NCBI GenBank assembly: GCA_963801855.1
Contig: CAWDGK010000003.1
Location: 83,909-147,908 of the forward strand
From: JACDAN01 sp963801855
GTDB taxonomy: Bacteria; Actinomycetota; Thermoleophilia; Gaiellales; Gaiellaceae
Direction: 5' to 3'
DNA: 64,000 bases
The notes beneath the pieces were generated by a model. The model was not told where the DNA came from and made no database searches. It saw only the letters and a program-made list of their open reading frames with translations. The position numbers and the translations under genes were made by a program. This document shows positions 17,053 to 25,443 of this stretch, one piece after another (position 1 is the first letter of the stretch; every line of letters begins with the position of its first letter).

Positions 17053-18981
17053 TCAGAGGCTCTGGGGATCGACGTCGACTGTCGCACTGACTCCAAGCTT
17101 CCGCATCTCCGGCGCAGCCGCAGCGAGCAGGCGCGCCGACCGCGAGGCCACGGCGCGGACACGATCGGTCTTCGCCAGGAGCTGCGCTCGATGGTGGCCT
17201 CGAAGCCGGAGGAGTGGCGCCGGCCCGAGCACGCGCGCCTCCTCCGAGGCGAGCCCCGACGCGATCTCGGCGAGCAGGCGCATGGGGTCGCGCTCGTCCG
17301 GGCCGGCCGCGACGACTCGAACGAGGTGGCCGAATGGCGGATAGCCGAGCTCCCGGCGCCGCTCGAGCTCCTCGGCGAGGAATCGGGCGACGTCGTGCCG
17401 GGCCGCATGCACGATCGGCCGCGCGTCCGGCTGAAACGTCTGGACGATGACCCGGCCCGGCGCATCGCGACCGCTTCTTCCTGCGAGCTGCGTCACGAGC
17501 TGGAACGTCCGTTCTTCGGCCCGGAAATCCGGCATGGCGAGCCCGGTGTCCGCATCGACGACCGCCGCGAGGGCGACGCCGGCGAAGTGGTGGCCCTTCG
17601 CGACCATCTGGGTCCCGACCAGGACCGCCCGATCTGTCTCGGCGAACCTGCGGAGAGCGGCGGCGAGCTCGCCGGGCCGGCGAACGGAGTCGGCGTCGAG
17701 CCGGATCCGCTCGAGCCCCGGAACCTTCTGCGCCAGCTCCTTCTCGAGCTTCTGGGTGCCCGCGCCGATGCGGGTGAGCTCGGGTGAGCCGCACTCAGGG
17801 CAAGCCTCACCCGTCTCCTCGGCGTGGGAGCAGTGGTGGCAGTGGAGGCGTCCGTCGGAGTGGAGCACGAGCGCGACGTCGCAGTTCGGGCACCGGCGGG
17901 TCTTGCCGCATGCACGGCAGTGAAGAGCAGGGGCGATCCCGCGCCGGTTCAGCAGGAGGATCGCCTTGCCGCCGTTCTCCTCGAGCGCCGCGAGCTCGGC
18001 GAGGAGCGGTGCCGAGAGCGGATAGCCCGCTTCCCGGCGGAGGTCGACGACCTTGACGACCGGGAGCGGGCCGGCGAGGCGCTCGCCGAGCTCGAGCCGT
18101 TCCAGCGCCTGCCAGCTCTCGGGCCGCGGAGTCGCGGTTCCGAAGATGGCTACGGCGCCTTCGAGCCCGGCTCGCTTGGCGGCGACGGTGCGCGCGTCGT
18201 AACGGGGGTCGGACTCCTGTTTGTAGGAGGGGTCGTGCTCCTCGTCGACGCAGACGACGCCGAGCCGGGCGACCGGCGCGAAGACGGCCGACCGCGCGCC
18301 GACGACGACAGGCGCAGCCCCGCTCGCGATTCGGGCGCGCTCGTCGCGCCGCTCTGCCTCCGTGAGCCCCGAATGGAGAATGGCGACGCGGTCACCGAAT
18401 CGCGCGCGCAGCCGGCCCACGGTTTGCGGGGCAAGCGCGATCTCGGGGACGAGGACGATCGCGCTGCGCCCTCGCTCGAGCGCCGCGGCACAGGCCTGGA
18501 GATAGACCTCGGTCTTGCCGCTTCCCGTCGCACCCTGGAGCAGGAAGTTGCCGCCGCCGGAGTCCATCGCCTCGACGATGCGCTCGAGCGACCGTTGCTG
18601 ACTCTCGCTCAACGAGTCTGGCTCGGCCTCGCCGCCGAGCGCGTCCCGCTCGCCGGGCGAGGGCCTTTCGCCGCGAGCTTTCCGCTTCAGCGGCGCGACG
18701 AGCTCGAGGGCGCGGGCGGGTGTCGAGCCGTAGTAGTCGGCCAACCAGAGTGCGAGGTCGACGAGCGGCCCGGGCAGCTGGTCGACGACGTCCCCGACGG
18801 GCACCGCCTTGACGCCTTCCGGCGGGCTCTCCTCGAGCCCGACGACGACTCCACGACGTCGTGCCCCGTTGAAAAAGAGCGAAACGACCGCGCCCTTTCC
18901 GACGTCCTCCGGCACTTCGTAGGTGAAGGGTCGGGCAACCGCCCGTGAGGACACGAGCGGATACACCGACGCGTACGGCAC
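17053..18981 (-). CDS. priA: Primosomal protein N' (replication-restart helicase)
   Basis: 642 aa. Restarts stalled replication forks. N-terminal 3'-DNA-binding domain (ARPFTYEVPEDV), Walker A LQGATGSGKTEVYL, DEAH-type box CVDEEHDPSYK, and zinc cysteines CRACGKTRRCPNCD, CHHC and CPEC. C-terminal helicase motif LAGRSGRDAPGRVIVQT. Many actinobacterial PriA proteins have lost the ATPase residues, but here Walker A and DEEH look intact. GTG 18981 is chosen because the family N-terminus begins there and a TACGCT box lies 7 nt upstream; the frame stays open far upstream only as antisense of the ABC ATPase gene. Confidence 0.93.
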   Translation of the reverse strand: MPYASVYPLVSSRAVARPFTYEVPEDVGKGAVVSLFFNGARRRGVVVGLEESPPEGVKAVPVGDVVDQLPGPLVDLALWLADYYGSTPARALELVAPLKRKARGERPSPGERDALGGEAEPDSLSESQQRSLERIVEAMDSGGGNFLLQGATGSGKTEVYLQACAAALERGRSAIVLVPEIALAPQTVGRLRARFGDRVAILHSGLTEAERRDERARIASGAAPVVVGARSAVFAPVARLGVVCVDEEHDPSYKQESDPRYDARTVAAKRAGLEGAVAIFGTATPRPESWQALERLELGERLAGPLPVVKVVDLRREAGYPLSAPLLAELAALEENGGKAILLLNRRGIAPALHCRACGKTRRCPNCDVALVLHSDGRLHCHHCSHAEETGEACPECGSPELTRIGAGTQKLEKELAQKVPGLERIRLDADSVRRPGELAAALRRFAETDRAVLVGTQMVAKGHHFAGVALAAVVDADTGLAMPDFRAEERTFQLVTQLAGRSGRDAPGRVIVQTFQPDARPIVHAARHDVARFLAEELERRRELGYPPFGHLVRVVAAGPDERDPMRLLAEIASGLASEEARVLGPAPLLRLRGHHRAQLLAKTDRVRAVASRSARLLAAAAPEMRKLGVSATVDVDPQSL

Positions 18982-18988
18982 GGCGGCC

Positions 18989-18994
18989 AGCGTA
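18989..18994 (-). promoter_or_regulatory. Predicted -10 box, leaderless, priA
   Basis: TACGCT on the minus strand, 7 nt before the GTG at 18981. The -35 side of this promoter would run into the palindrome at 19007-19024. Confidence 0.4.
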
Positions 18995-19006
18995 CTGGCG
19001 CCCTCT

Positions 19007-19024
19007 TGTAAGGTGCCCCTTACA
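19007..19024. promoter_or_regulatory. Probable DtxR-type operator, upstream of the ABC ATPase
   Basis: TGTAAGGTGCCCCTTACA, a perfect 7-bp inverted repeat around 4 bases. The same arms recur at 20058-20075 before the binding-protein gene, and a DtxR-family regulator is encoded three genes later. The last base is the A of the ATPase start codon. Confidence 0.65.
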
Positions 19025-20043
19025 TGGACTGCGGAATGGTGTGCGCGCACGACGTCTCGAAGCGCTTCGGCGACGTCGCTGCCGTGGACGGCGCCGACCT
19101 GTGCGTCGAGCGCGGCGAGTTCGTCGCGCTTCTCGGCCCGAGCGGATGTGGGAAGACGACGCTGCTCCGCCTGATCGCGGGCTTCGAGCGGCCGGACACG
19201 GGCACGGTCGCCATCGCAGGGCGGCGCGTCGCCGGTGGCACCTGGGTCGCCCCCGAGCGCCGCAATGTGGGCATGGTGTTCCAGGACTACGCCCTCTTCC
19301 CGCACCTCACGGTGGCGGAGAACGTCGGCTTCGGACTGACCCGGAGCGACCGGTCCTCCCGGGTCGCCGACGCGCTGGCCCTGGTCGGCCTCGCCGGTCT
19401 CGACGCGCGCTACCCGGCCGAGCTGTCGGGCGGGCAGCAGCAGCGAGTCGCCCTCGCCCGCGCTCTCGCGCCGCGGCCGGGAGTCGTCCTTCTCGACGAG
19501 CCGTGGAGCAACATCGACCCGCTCATGCGCGCCTCGATGCGCGACGAGCTCTGCTCGATTCTCAGGGAAGCCGACGTGACCGTCGTGCTGGTCACGCACG
19601 AGCGCGAAGAGGCCTTTTCCCTCGCCGACAGGATCGCGCTGATGCAGGGTGGGACGATCGTCCAGGCCGGCTCGCCCGAGGAGATCTACTTCGAGCCCGC
19701 CAGCCGCTGGGCCGCCGAGTTCGTCGGCGCGGCCAACCTGGTCGCGGGACGCCTCGCCGGCGGCCATGTCGAGACCGCGATCGGCGATTTCGCAGCCGAG
19801 TGCGGCAACGGGCACGCGCCGGTCGACGTGCTCGTCCGGCCGGAGCTGATCGAGTTGCGGCCCGATCCGGCGGGCGCGGGATTCGTCGTCGGCCGCGAGT
19901 TCCGGGGTCACGACGTCTTCTACCGCGTCCGGTTGGACGACGGCAGCGAGCTCTGCTCGCACCGTCCCTCGACGGAACGGGTCTCGCTCGGAGACCGGGT
20001 TGCAGTCGTCCCCCACGCAGGTCGCGTCGCCATCTTCGACTGA
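19024..20043 (+). CDS. Iron-type ABC transporter ATP-binding protein (FbpC-like)
   Basis: 339 aa. Energises the importer encoded downstream. Walker A LLGPSGCGKTTLLRL, Q-loop FQDYALFPH, signature LSGGQQQRVALARALA, Walker B VVLLDEPWSNID, H-loop LVTHEREEAF. The C-terminal about 110 residues form a TOBE/MOI-like regulatory domain. The family (FbpC/PotA/CysA) is clear; iron as substrate is inferred from the binding protein and DtxR neighbours. The start at 19024 coincides with the operator; an internal ATG at 19036 is also possible. Confidence 0.88.
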   Translation: MDCGMVCAHDVSKRFGDVAAVDGADLCVERGEFVALLGPSGCGKTTLLRLIAGFERPDTGTVAIAGRRVAGGTWVAPERRNVGMVFQDYALFPHLTVAENVGFGLTRSDRSSRVADALALVGLAGLDARYPAELSGGQQQRVALARALAPRPGVVLLDEPWSNIDPLMRASMRDELCSILREADVTVVLVTHEREEAFSLADRIALMQGGTIVQAGSPEEIYFEPASRWAAEFVGAANLVAGRLAGGHVETAIGDFAAECGNGHAPVDVLVRPELIELRPDPAGAGFVVGREFRGHDVFYRVRLDDGSELCSHRPSTERVSLGDRVAVVPHAGRVAIFD

Positions 20044-20057
20044 TCGCTCCTCGCTCT

Positions 20058-20075
20058 TGTAAGGTCACCCTTACA
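20058..20075. promoter_or_regulatory. Probable DtxR-type operator, upstream of the binding lipoprotein
   Basis: TGTAAGGTCACCCTTACA, with the same 7-bp arms as 19007-19024 and a different 4-base centre. It lies 33 bases before the ATG at 20109, where it would block a promoter for the lipoprotein gene. Confidence 0.65.
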
Positions 20076-20108
20076 CACGGTGTCAGGGATACCTAACAAG
20101 GAGGCAGA

Positions 20109-21125
20109 ATGAAGTCTTGGGTGCTCCTCGGGGCCGTGGCGTTTGCGCTCGCCGGTTGCGGCGGCGATGACGGCACGGGCTCGGGCGAAGGGAAGCTGAC
20201 GATCTACTCGGGCCGCGAGGAAGAGCTCGTCGCCCCGCTGATCGAGCAGTTCGAGAAGTCGAGCGGCATCGACGCCGAGGTTCGATACGGAGAGAGCGCG
20301 GAGCTCGCTGCGACGATCGCCGAAGAGGGAGACAACACGCCGGCCGACGTGTTCTTCGCGCAGGATCCAGGCTCACTGGGTGCGGTCGAGAGCGAAGGCC
20401 TCCTCGCCGAGCTGCCGGAGGAAGTCCTGGCGCTCGTGGACGAGCGGTACCGCGACTCGGACGGCCGCTGGGTGGGGACGAGCGGTCGAGTCCGCGTCAT
20501 CGCCTACAACACGGAGGAGGTCCCCGAGCAGGAGGTTCCCGAATCGGTCTTCGAGCTGACGGACCCCCGGTGGAAGGGGAAGGTCGGGATCGCGCCGACG
20601 AACGGCTCCTTCCAGGCGTTCGTGACCGCCATGCGGTTGACGGCCGGCGAGGACAGGACACGTGAATGGCTCGAGGGCATGAAGGCAAACGGCGCGAGGC
20701 TCTACGAGAAGAACACACCGATCGTCGAAGCCGTCGCCGCGGGAGAGCTGGAGCTCGGCCTCGTCAACCACTACTACCTCAGCCTGGTGAAGGAGGAGAG
20801 CCCGGACGCGCCGGTCGCCAACTCCTACCTCTCGTCGAACGACCCGGGCGCGCTCGTGAGCGCGGCGGGCGTGGCGATCCTGGACGCCTCGGACAACGAG
20901 GACGCAGCACGCGAGTTCGTCGAATATCTCCTGTCCGAGGAGGGCCAGCGGTTCTACGTCGAGGACGCGGAGGAGTCGGAGTACCCGCTGATCGAAGGCG
21001 TCGCACCGAAGGAGGGCTTGCCGCCCCTCGACGAGATCCAGGGGCCTGACGTCGAGCTCGACCAGTTCGGCGCCGAACTGGAGAAGACCCTCGAGCTCCT
21101 GAACGAGGTCGGCCTGACGACATGA
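20109..21125 (+). CDS. Iron(III) ABC transporter substrate-binding lipoprotein (FbpA-like)
   Basis: 338 aa. Lipobox ALAGC (Cys about residue 17) anchors it outside the membrane. The mature protein opens LTIYSGREEELVAPLIEQFE, typical of the ferric-binding class; the tyrosine pair in LVNHYYLSLV corresponds to the iron-ligand Tyr-Tyr of FbpA proteins. A strong Shine-Dalgarno (AAGGAGG) precedes the ATG, which contrasts with the leaderless genes around it. The ATGA overlap with the permease indicates coupled translation. Confidence 0.88.
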   Translation: MKSWVLLGAVAFALAGCGGDDGTGSGEGKLTIYSGREEELVAPLIEQFEKSSGIDAEVRYGESAELAATIAEEGDNTPADVFFAQDPGSLGAVESEGLLAELPEEVLALVDERYRDSDGRWVGTSGRVRVIAYNTEEVPEQEVPESVFELTDPRWKGKVGIAPTNGSFQAFVTAMRLTAGEDRTREWLEGMKANGARLYEKNTPIVEAVAAGELELGLVNHYYLSLVKEESPDAPVANSYLSSNDPGALVSAAGVAILDASDNEDAAREFVEYLLSEEGQRFYVEDAEESEYPLIEGVAPKEGLPPLDEIQGPDVELDQFGAELEKTLELLNEVGLTT

Positions 21126-22708
21126 GCGGAGGCCCACGGCGAGCCCGCCCACCGCTTGCTCTTGCGGCGGCTGGGCTCGCCGTCGTCGCCTTCCTGTCGC
21201 TTCCGCTCGTCTATCTCGTCCTCCGGGCGGTCTCGGGCGACGCGTGGGACGTCCTCGTCTCCGGCAACCTCGGCCGGCTGATCTGGGAGACCGGCGTGCT
21301 GGTCGCGCTCGTGACGCTCAGCGCCCTCGCGCTCGGCGTGCCGCTGGCCTGGCTGGTCGTGCGATCCGATCTGCCTGGAAGCGCGATCTGGGGCACCGCG
21401 GCTGCTCTTCCTCTGGTTGTTCCCAGCTACGTCGCCGCGCTCGTGTTGCTCGCGGCGTTCGGGCCGCGCGGACTGCTCCAGCGGGTCCTGGAGCCGCTGG
21501 GCGTGGAGCGGGTGCCCGAGATCTACGGGCTGCCTGGCGCCTGGCTCGCGTTGACCGTCTCCACGTACCCGTTCGTGTTTCTCCTCGCGGCCTCCGCCCT
21601 CCGCTCGCTCGATCCGGCGCTCGAGGATGCGGCGCGCGGGCTGGGCCGTTCGCCCTTCGACGCCTTCCGGCGGGTGACACTTCCCGTTCTCCGGCCCTCA
21701 CTCGGCGCCGGCGCGCTGCTCGTCGCGCTGTACGTCCTCTCGGACTTCGGCGCGGTCTCGCTCATGCAGTACGACTCGCTGACCCGCGCGATCTTTCTCC
21801 AGTACCGCTCTCTCTTCGATCGAGCTCCTGCGGCCATGCTCGCGCTCGTGCTCGTCGTGCTGACCGGCCTCGTGCTCGTACTCGAGCTCAGGATGCGCGG
21901 CCGCGCTCTTGCCCGCTACCAGCGGACGGGGACGGGCGCCGCGAGACGATCCACGCGCGTCGCGCTTGGCCGCTGGCGCTGGCCCGCGCTCGCGTTCTGC
22001 TCCTTGGTGGTCGGGTTCGCGCTCGTGGTGCCGGTCGCAGTCCTCGTCTACTGGGCGGCAGGTCGCTCCGAGGCCGTCGACTGGAGCTGGGAGCCGGTCG
22101 TCGGCTCCGTCAGCGTCTCGCTCGTCGCTGCGGCTGTGGCCGTCCTGGCGACCCTGCCGGTGGCGATCCTCGCCGTTCGCTACCCGTCCGGCTGGACGAC
22201 CGCGCTCGAACGGCTCTCCTACGCAGGAAACGCGCTGCCCGGAATCGTGATCGCGCTCGCGCTCGTGTTCTTCGCGGCCAACTACGCGGCGCCGCTCTAC
22301 CAGACACTCGCCTTGCTGGTATTTGCGTACGTCGTGCGCTTCTTTCCGCAGGCGCTCGCCGGCTCGCACTCGGCGCTCGTCCGGGTGAGCCCACGCCTCG
22401 AGGAGGCCGCCCGGGGGCTCGGTCGGAGCCCGGGTGCGGTCTTTGCACGGGTCACGGCACCGCTCGTCGCACCGGGCTTGCTCGCAGGCGGCGCGCTCGT
22501 CTTCCTCAGCACGATGAAGGAGCTGCCCGCGACGCTGCTCCTGAGGCCGATCGGCTTCGAGACGCTCGCCACGGAGGTCTGGAAGTACACCTCGGTCGCC
22601 TCGTACTCGCAGGCGGCGCTCCCGGCGCTCGTCCTGATCGTCGTGTCCGCGCCGTTCGTCTACCTGCTCGGCGTCCGCTCGGGATCGGAGACGGGGCCGC
22701 CCGGGTAG
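21122..22708 (+). CDS. Iron ABC transporter permease (FbpB-like, fused two-half type)
   Basis: 528 aa with about 12 membrane segments. Two copies of the permease EAA-type loop are visible: LEDAARGLGRSPFDAFRRVT near residue 170 and LEEAARGLGRSPGAVFARVT near residue 425. So the single chain supplies both halves of the channel. Starts in the binding-protein stop (ATGA). Confidence 0.9.
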   Translation: MSGGPRRARPPLALAAAGLAVVAFLSLPLVYLVLRAVSGDAWDVLVSGNLGRLIWETGVLVALVTLSALALGVPLAWLVVRSDLPGSAIWGTAAALPLVVPSYVAALVLLAAFGPRGLLQRVLEPLGVERVPEIYGLPGAWLALTVSTYPFVFLLAASALRSLDPALEDAARGLGRSPFDAFRRVTLPVLRPSLGAGALLVALYVLSDFGAVSLMQYDSLTRAIFLQYRSLFDRAPAAMLALVLVVLTGLVLVLELRMRGRALARYQRTGTGAARRSTRVALGRWRWPALAFCSLVVGFALVVPVAVLVYWAAGRSEAVDWSWEPVVGSVSVSLVAAAVAVLATLPVAILAVRYPSGWTTALERLSYAGNALPGIVIALALVFFAANYAAPLYQTLALLVFAYVVRFFPQALAGSHSALVRVSPRLEEAARGLGRSPGAVFARVTAPLVAPGLLAGGALVFLSTMKELPATLLLRPIGFETLATEVWKYTSVASYSQAALPALVLIVVSAPFVYLLGVRSGSETGPPG

Positions 22709-22711
22709 GCT
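22706..22711 (+). promoter_or_regulatory. Predicted -10 box, leaderless, dtxR-like gene
   Basis: TAGGCT, 7 nt before the ATG at 22719. It contains the stop codon of the permease gene, so the repressor may be transcribed both with the importer and alone. Confidence 0.4.
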
Positions 22712-22718
22712 GCCTGCG

Positions 22719-23402
22719 ATGGCGCAGGGGCACTCCGTCGACGAATACCTGGAGACGATCTACTTCCTCGCCTTCCCGATCGGCGAGTACCGGCCCCTCA
22801 ACACCGGCTCGCCCACGCTCGCCTCGCGTGTGGCCGAGATGCTCGGCGTCTCCCGCGCTTCGGCCGGCGAGATGCTGAAGCGCCTCGAAGCCGAAGGGCT
22901 GATCGAGCGCGGCGAGCAGAAAGAGGCAGTGTTGACCGCCTCCGGCCGGACGCGCGCGGAAGGCGTCGTGCGGAAGCATCGGATCATCGAGCGGCTCCTG
23001 ACGGACTTCATGGGCTACAGCGCGGCGGAGGCTCACGTCCACGCTGACGAGCTCGGCGACACATTCAACGACGACATGGTCGAGCGCATCGCCACCAAGC
23101 TGGGAAACCCGGAGCGCTGCCCCCACGGCTGGCCGGTGGAGCCCGACGTGGAGCGCGCCGAGAACGATGAGCTGATCGCGCTCGCCGAGCTGGACGCCGG
23201 CGCGAAGGCGACGATCATCCGCCTCGCGGAGCACGACGGCGACCTGCTCCACTGGTTCTACGACCAGGGCTTCGAGCCCGGCCGCGAGCTCCAGATGACC
23301 GCTGCGGACCCGTCGGCGGGCAGCTTCCGCGTCAAGCTGAACGGCCGCGAGGCGACGGTCGCCGAGAAGGCGGCCGCCGGGCTCTTCGTCAGGCCGTCGT
23401 AG
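22719..23402 (+). CDS. DtxR-family metal-dependent transcriptional regulator
   Basis: 227 aa. The N-terminal winged helix (HSVDEYLETIYFLAF ... VAEMLGVSRASAGEMLKRLE) reads DNA. The middle dimerisation domain has the metal-ligand pattern LTDFMGYSAAEAHVHADELGD with E/H residues, NPERCPHG (Cys, His), and a C-terminal SH3-like FeoA-type domain after residue 150. DtxR/IdeR proteins repress iron genes and MntR-type ones manganese genes when metal is bound. It is encoded 10 bases after the importer and is the obvious reader of the two palindromes upstream; iron rather than manganese is inferred. Confidence 0.9.
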   Translation: MAQGHSVDEYLETIYFLAFPIGEYRPLNTGSPTLASRVAEMLGVSRASAGEMLKRLEAEGLIERGEQKEAVLTASGRTRAEGVVRKHRIIERLLTDFMGYSAAEAHVHADELGDTFNDDMVERIATKLGNPERCPHGWPVEPDVERAENDELIALAELDAGAKATIIRLAEHDGDLLHWFYDQGFEPGRELQMTAADPSAGSFRVKLNGREATVAEKAAAGLFVRPS

Positions 23403-23958
23403 TCCTGTAGAGGACGTAGCGCGCAACGCGGCGGTCGTAGCGGTACAGGCGGGACCGTTGAGCGGTGGCGAAGCGCTCCTTCAACCGCAACTCCAGCCCC
23501 TTCACGCTCGGGTCCAGATCCGTGAGCTCCGCGGAGAAGCCCGTGAGCCGACCGTCGTTCGGAGCGACGTAGTGGAAGAGGAAGCGCGGCCGGGGACAGG
23601 GGCGGCGATTGGCGAGCTGGACGACTGCGACCTCCCCTCTCGCCGGACCGCCGCGAAGAACGTAGAAGACCTCGCGTCTCCCGACGAGCCCATTGGCTTC
23701 CGGTGCTCGAAGCGTCTCGAGGGTTCCGTTCCAGACGGCTGAGACGGGGTAGCGCTTCGAATTCCCGCATCGATCCTCGATGGCCACCGACCACCTCGAG
23801 TAGGTGTGACCGGAATCGACGTCGAGCAAGCCGACTGCACGTTCGGCGGCCCGGTCGCCGTCGAGGTTCGCGCTGCGGGTGACATAGGGGCCACTTGGAT
23901 GGCCGGCGGGCGCCGAGGGAACGACGAGGAGCGCAAGCAGGAAGACGAGACGCCTCAC
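23389..23958 (-). CDS. Secreted hypothetical protein
   Basis: 189 aa with signal peptide (RRLVFLLALLVVPSAPAG). The mature start SANLDGDRAAERAVGLLDVD resembles FG-GAP/calcium-binding loops. Two cysteines (EDRCGNSK and RRPCPRPR) may pair. It converges on the dtxR-like gene with a 14-base overlap. No family recognised. Confidence 0.6.
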   Translation of the reverse strand: MRRLVFLLALLVVPSAPAGHPSGPYVTRSANLDGDRAAERAVGLLDVDSGHTYSRWSVAIEDRCGNSKRYPVSAVWNGTLETLRAPEANGLVGRREVFYVLRGGPARGEVAVVQLANRRPCPRPRFLFHYVAPNDGRLTGFSAELTDLDPSVKGLELRLKERFATAQRSRLYRYDRRVARYVLYRTTTA

Positions 23959-23978
23959 CTGAGGTAAGACGAACCGGG

Positions 23979-24074
23979 TTACGGCTTGGTTGCGGCCAGC
24001 AGCTTCGCGAGCGCGGCGGCGTCGAGCTCGCCGCGATTGCGGGCCAGCGCGATGAGTGCAGCTTGCTTCGTCAT
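23979..24074 (-). CDS. Possible 31-aa ORF coupled to metK
   Basis: ATG at 24074 overlaps the metK stop as ATGA. The peptide is Ala/Leu/Lys-rich (TKQAALIALARNRGELDAAA). It overlaps a hairpin at 24076-24096, so the frame may be chance. Weak candidate. Confidence 0.3.
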   Translation of the reverse strand: MTKQAALIALARNRGELDAAALAKLLAATKP

Positions 24075-25426
24075 GGGCCTCCCCAATTCGGAGGCCGGCG
24101 CGGCAGTCCTGCTAGGAGGGTTGGCGCAGTAACGCTCGTTGCCGGTGCGAGCGGCAAGGACGCGCGTTCGCCTGCAGCGCGACGGTGCCTGGTCTCGGCG
24201 ACGCCGGCTGCGGCCCGCAAGGCGTCTGCCTTGTCCGTCCGCTCCCAGCTGAAGTCGTGGTCGTCGCGGCCGAAGTGGCCGTACGCCGCGGTCTTCGCGT
24301 AGATCGGACGCGCGAGGTCGAGGTCGCGCAGGATTGCCCCGGGACGGAGGTCGAAATGCTCGGCGATCAGCTCCTCGATCCGGGCGACCGGAATCTTCTC
24401 CGACTCGAAGGTGCGGACTGAGATCGAGACCGGCCGCGCGACACCGATCGCGTAGGCGACGTTCACCTCGCAGCGATCGGCCAGGTCCGCGGCGACGACG
24501 TTCTTGGCGACATACCTCGCTGCGTAGGCGGCCGAACGGTCGACCTTGGTCGGATCCTTGCCCGAGAACGCTCCGCCGCCGTGCCGAGCCGCCCCGCCGT
24601 ACGTGTCGACGATGATCTTCCGCCCGGTCAGGCCCGTGTCCCCCATCGGCCCGCCGATCACGAACTTGCCGGTCGGGTTCACGTAGACGAAGTCGCGGTC
24701 GTTGTGGAGCCGCTGCTCGTCGTAGAGGCGAGGGTCGAGGATCGGGTGCAGGACGTGCTCGATCACGTCCTCCTTGATCGTCTGCGCGTCGACGTTGTCG
24801 GCGTGCTGGGTCGAGACGAGGAGGCGCACGATCTCCACCGGCGTCTGGCGGCCGTGCTCGTCGACCTCGTAGCGAACGGTGACCTGAGCCTTCCCATCGG
24901 GCCGCAGGTACTTGAGCTGCTCCGACTTTCGCACCCCGGCGAGCCGCCGCGCGATCTTGTGGGCGAGCATGATCGGAAGCGGCATCAGCTCCTGCGACTC
25001 GTTCGACGCGTAGCCGAACATCATTCCCTGGTCCCCGGCGCCGACCCGGTCGAGCGGGTCGTCGTCGCCGGGGTCGTGCTGGATCTCGTAGGACTGGTCG
25101 ACACCCTGCGCGATGTCGGGCGACTGCTCGTCGATCGCGACGATGACGCCGCAGGTGTTGGCGTCGAAGCCCCAGTCCGACTGCGTGTAGCCGATCTCCG
25201 CGATCTTCTTGCGCACGAGCGAGGGGATATCGACGTACGTCTTCGTCGAGATCTCACCGGCGACGACGACGAGGCCCGTCGTGATCAAGGTCTCGCAGGC
25301 GACGCGGCCCTCGGGGTCGTCCTTCAGCACCGCATCCAGGACTGTGTCGGACACCTGGTCCGCGATCTTGTCCGGGTGGCCTTCGGTCACCGACTCGGAC
25401 GTGAACAGAAACTCGCGGGCCGCCAT
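24071..25426 (-). CDS. metK: S-adenosylmethionine synthetase, with a repeat-derived C-terminal tail
   Basis: Makes AdoMet from Met and ATP. Signature parts: FTSESVTEGHPDKIADQ, GAGDQGMMFGYA, and GGGAFSGKDPTKVDRSAAY. 451 aa, about 45 longer than usual: after DALRAAAG the sequence is not MetK-like. The tail is encoded by DNA related to the palindromic element at 42442-42608 (CTAGGAGGGTT... and GGCAAGGACGC), so it appears to be read-through of an inserted repeat or a frameshift past the true stop. Confidence 0.95.
   Translation of the reverse strand: MAAREFLFTSESVTEGHPDKIADQVSDTVLDAVLKDDPEGRVACETLITTGLVVVAGEISTKTYVDIPSLVRKKIAEIGYTQSDWGFDANTCGVIVAIDEQSPDIAQGVDQSYEIQHDPGDDDPLDRVGAGDQGMMFGYASNESQELMPLPIMLAHKIARRLAGVRKSEQLKYLRPDGKAQVTVRYEVDEHGRQTPVEIVRLLVSTQHADNVDAQTIKEDVIEHVLHPILDPRLYDEQRLHNDRDFVYVNPTGKFVIGGPMGDTGLTGRKIIVDTYGGAARHGGGAFSGKDPTKVDRSAAYAARYVAKNVVAADLADRCEVNVAYAIGVARPVSISVRTFESEKIPVARIEELIAEHFDLRPGAILRDLDLARPIYAKTAAYGHFGRDDHDFSWERTDKADALRAAAGVAETRHRRAAGERASLPLAPATSVTAPTLLAGLPRRPPNWGGP
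24076..24190. repeat. Relic of palindromic element in the metK 3' end
   Basis: CTAGGAGGGTT at 24112 followed by GGCG..AACG.CTCGT and GGCAAGGACGC (24154-24164) follows the left arm of the 42442-42608 element in the same order and similar spacing. A separate small hairpin (GGCCTCC / GGAGGCC, 24076-24096) lies just outside and may end metK transcription. The right arm is not recognisable. Confidence 0.45.
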
Positions 25427-25443
25427 TCGGCCCGGAAACCTAC

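Noticed and set aside
18982..20016. 345-residue N-terminal extension of PriA
   Set aside because: It is purely antisense to the ABC ATPase gene; PriA-like sequence and a -10 box begin at 18981.
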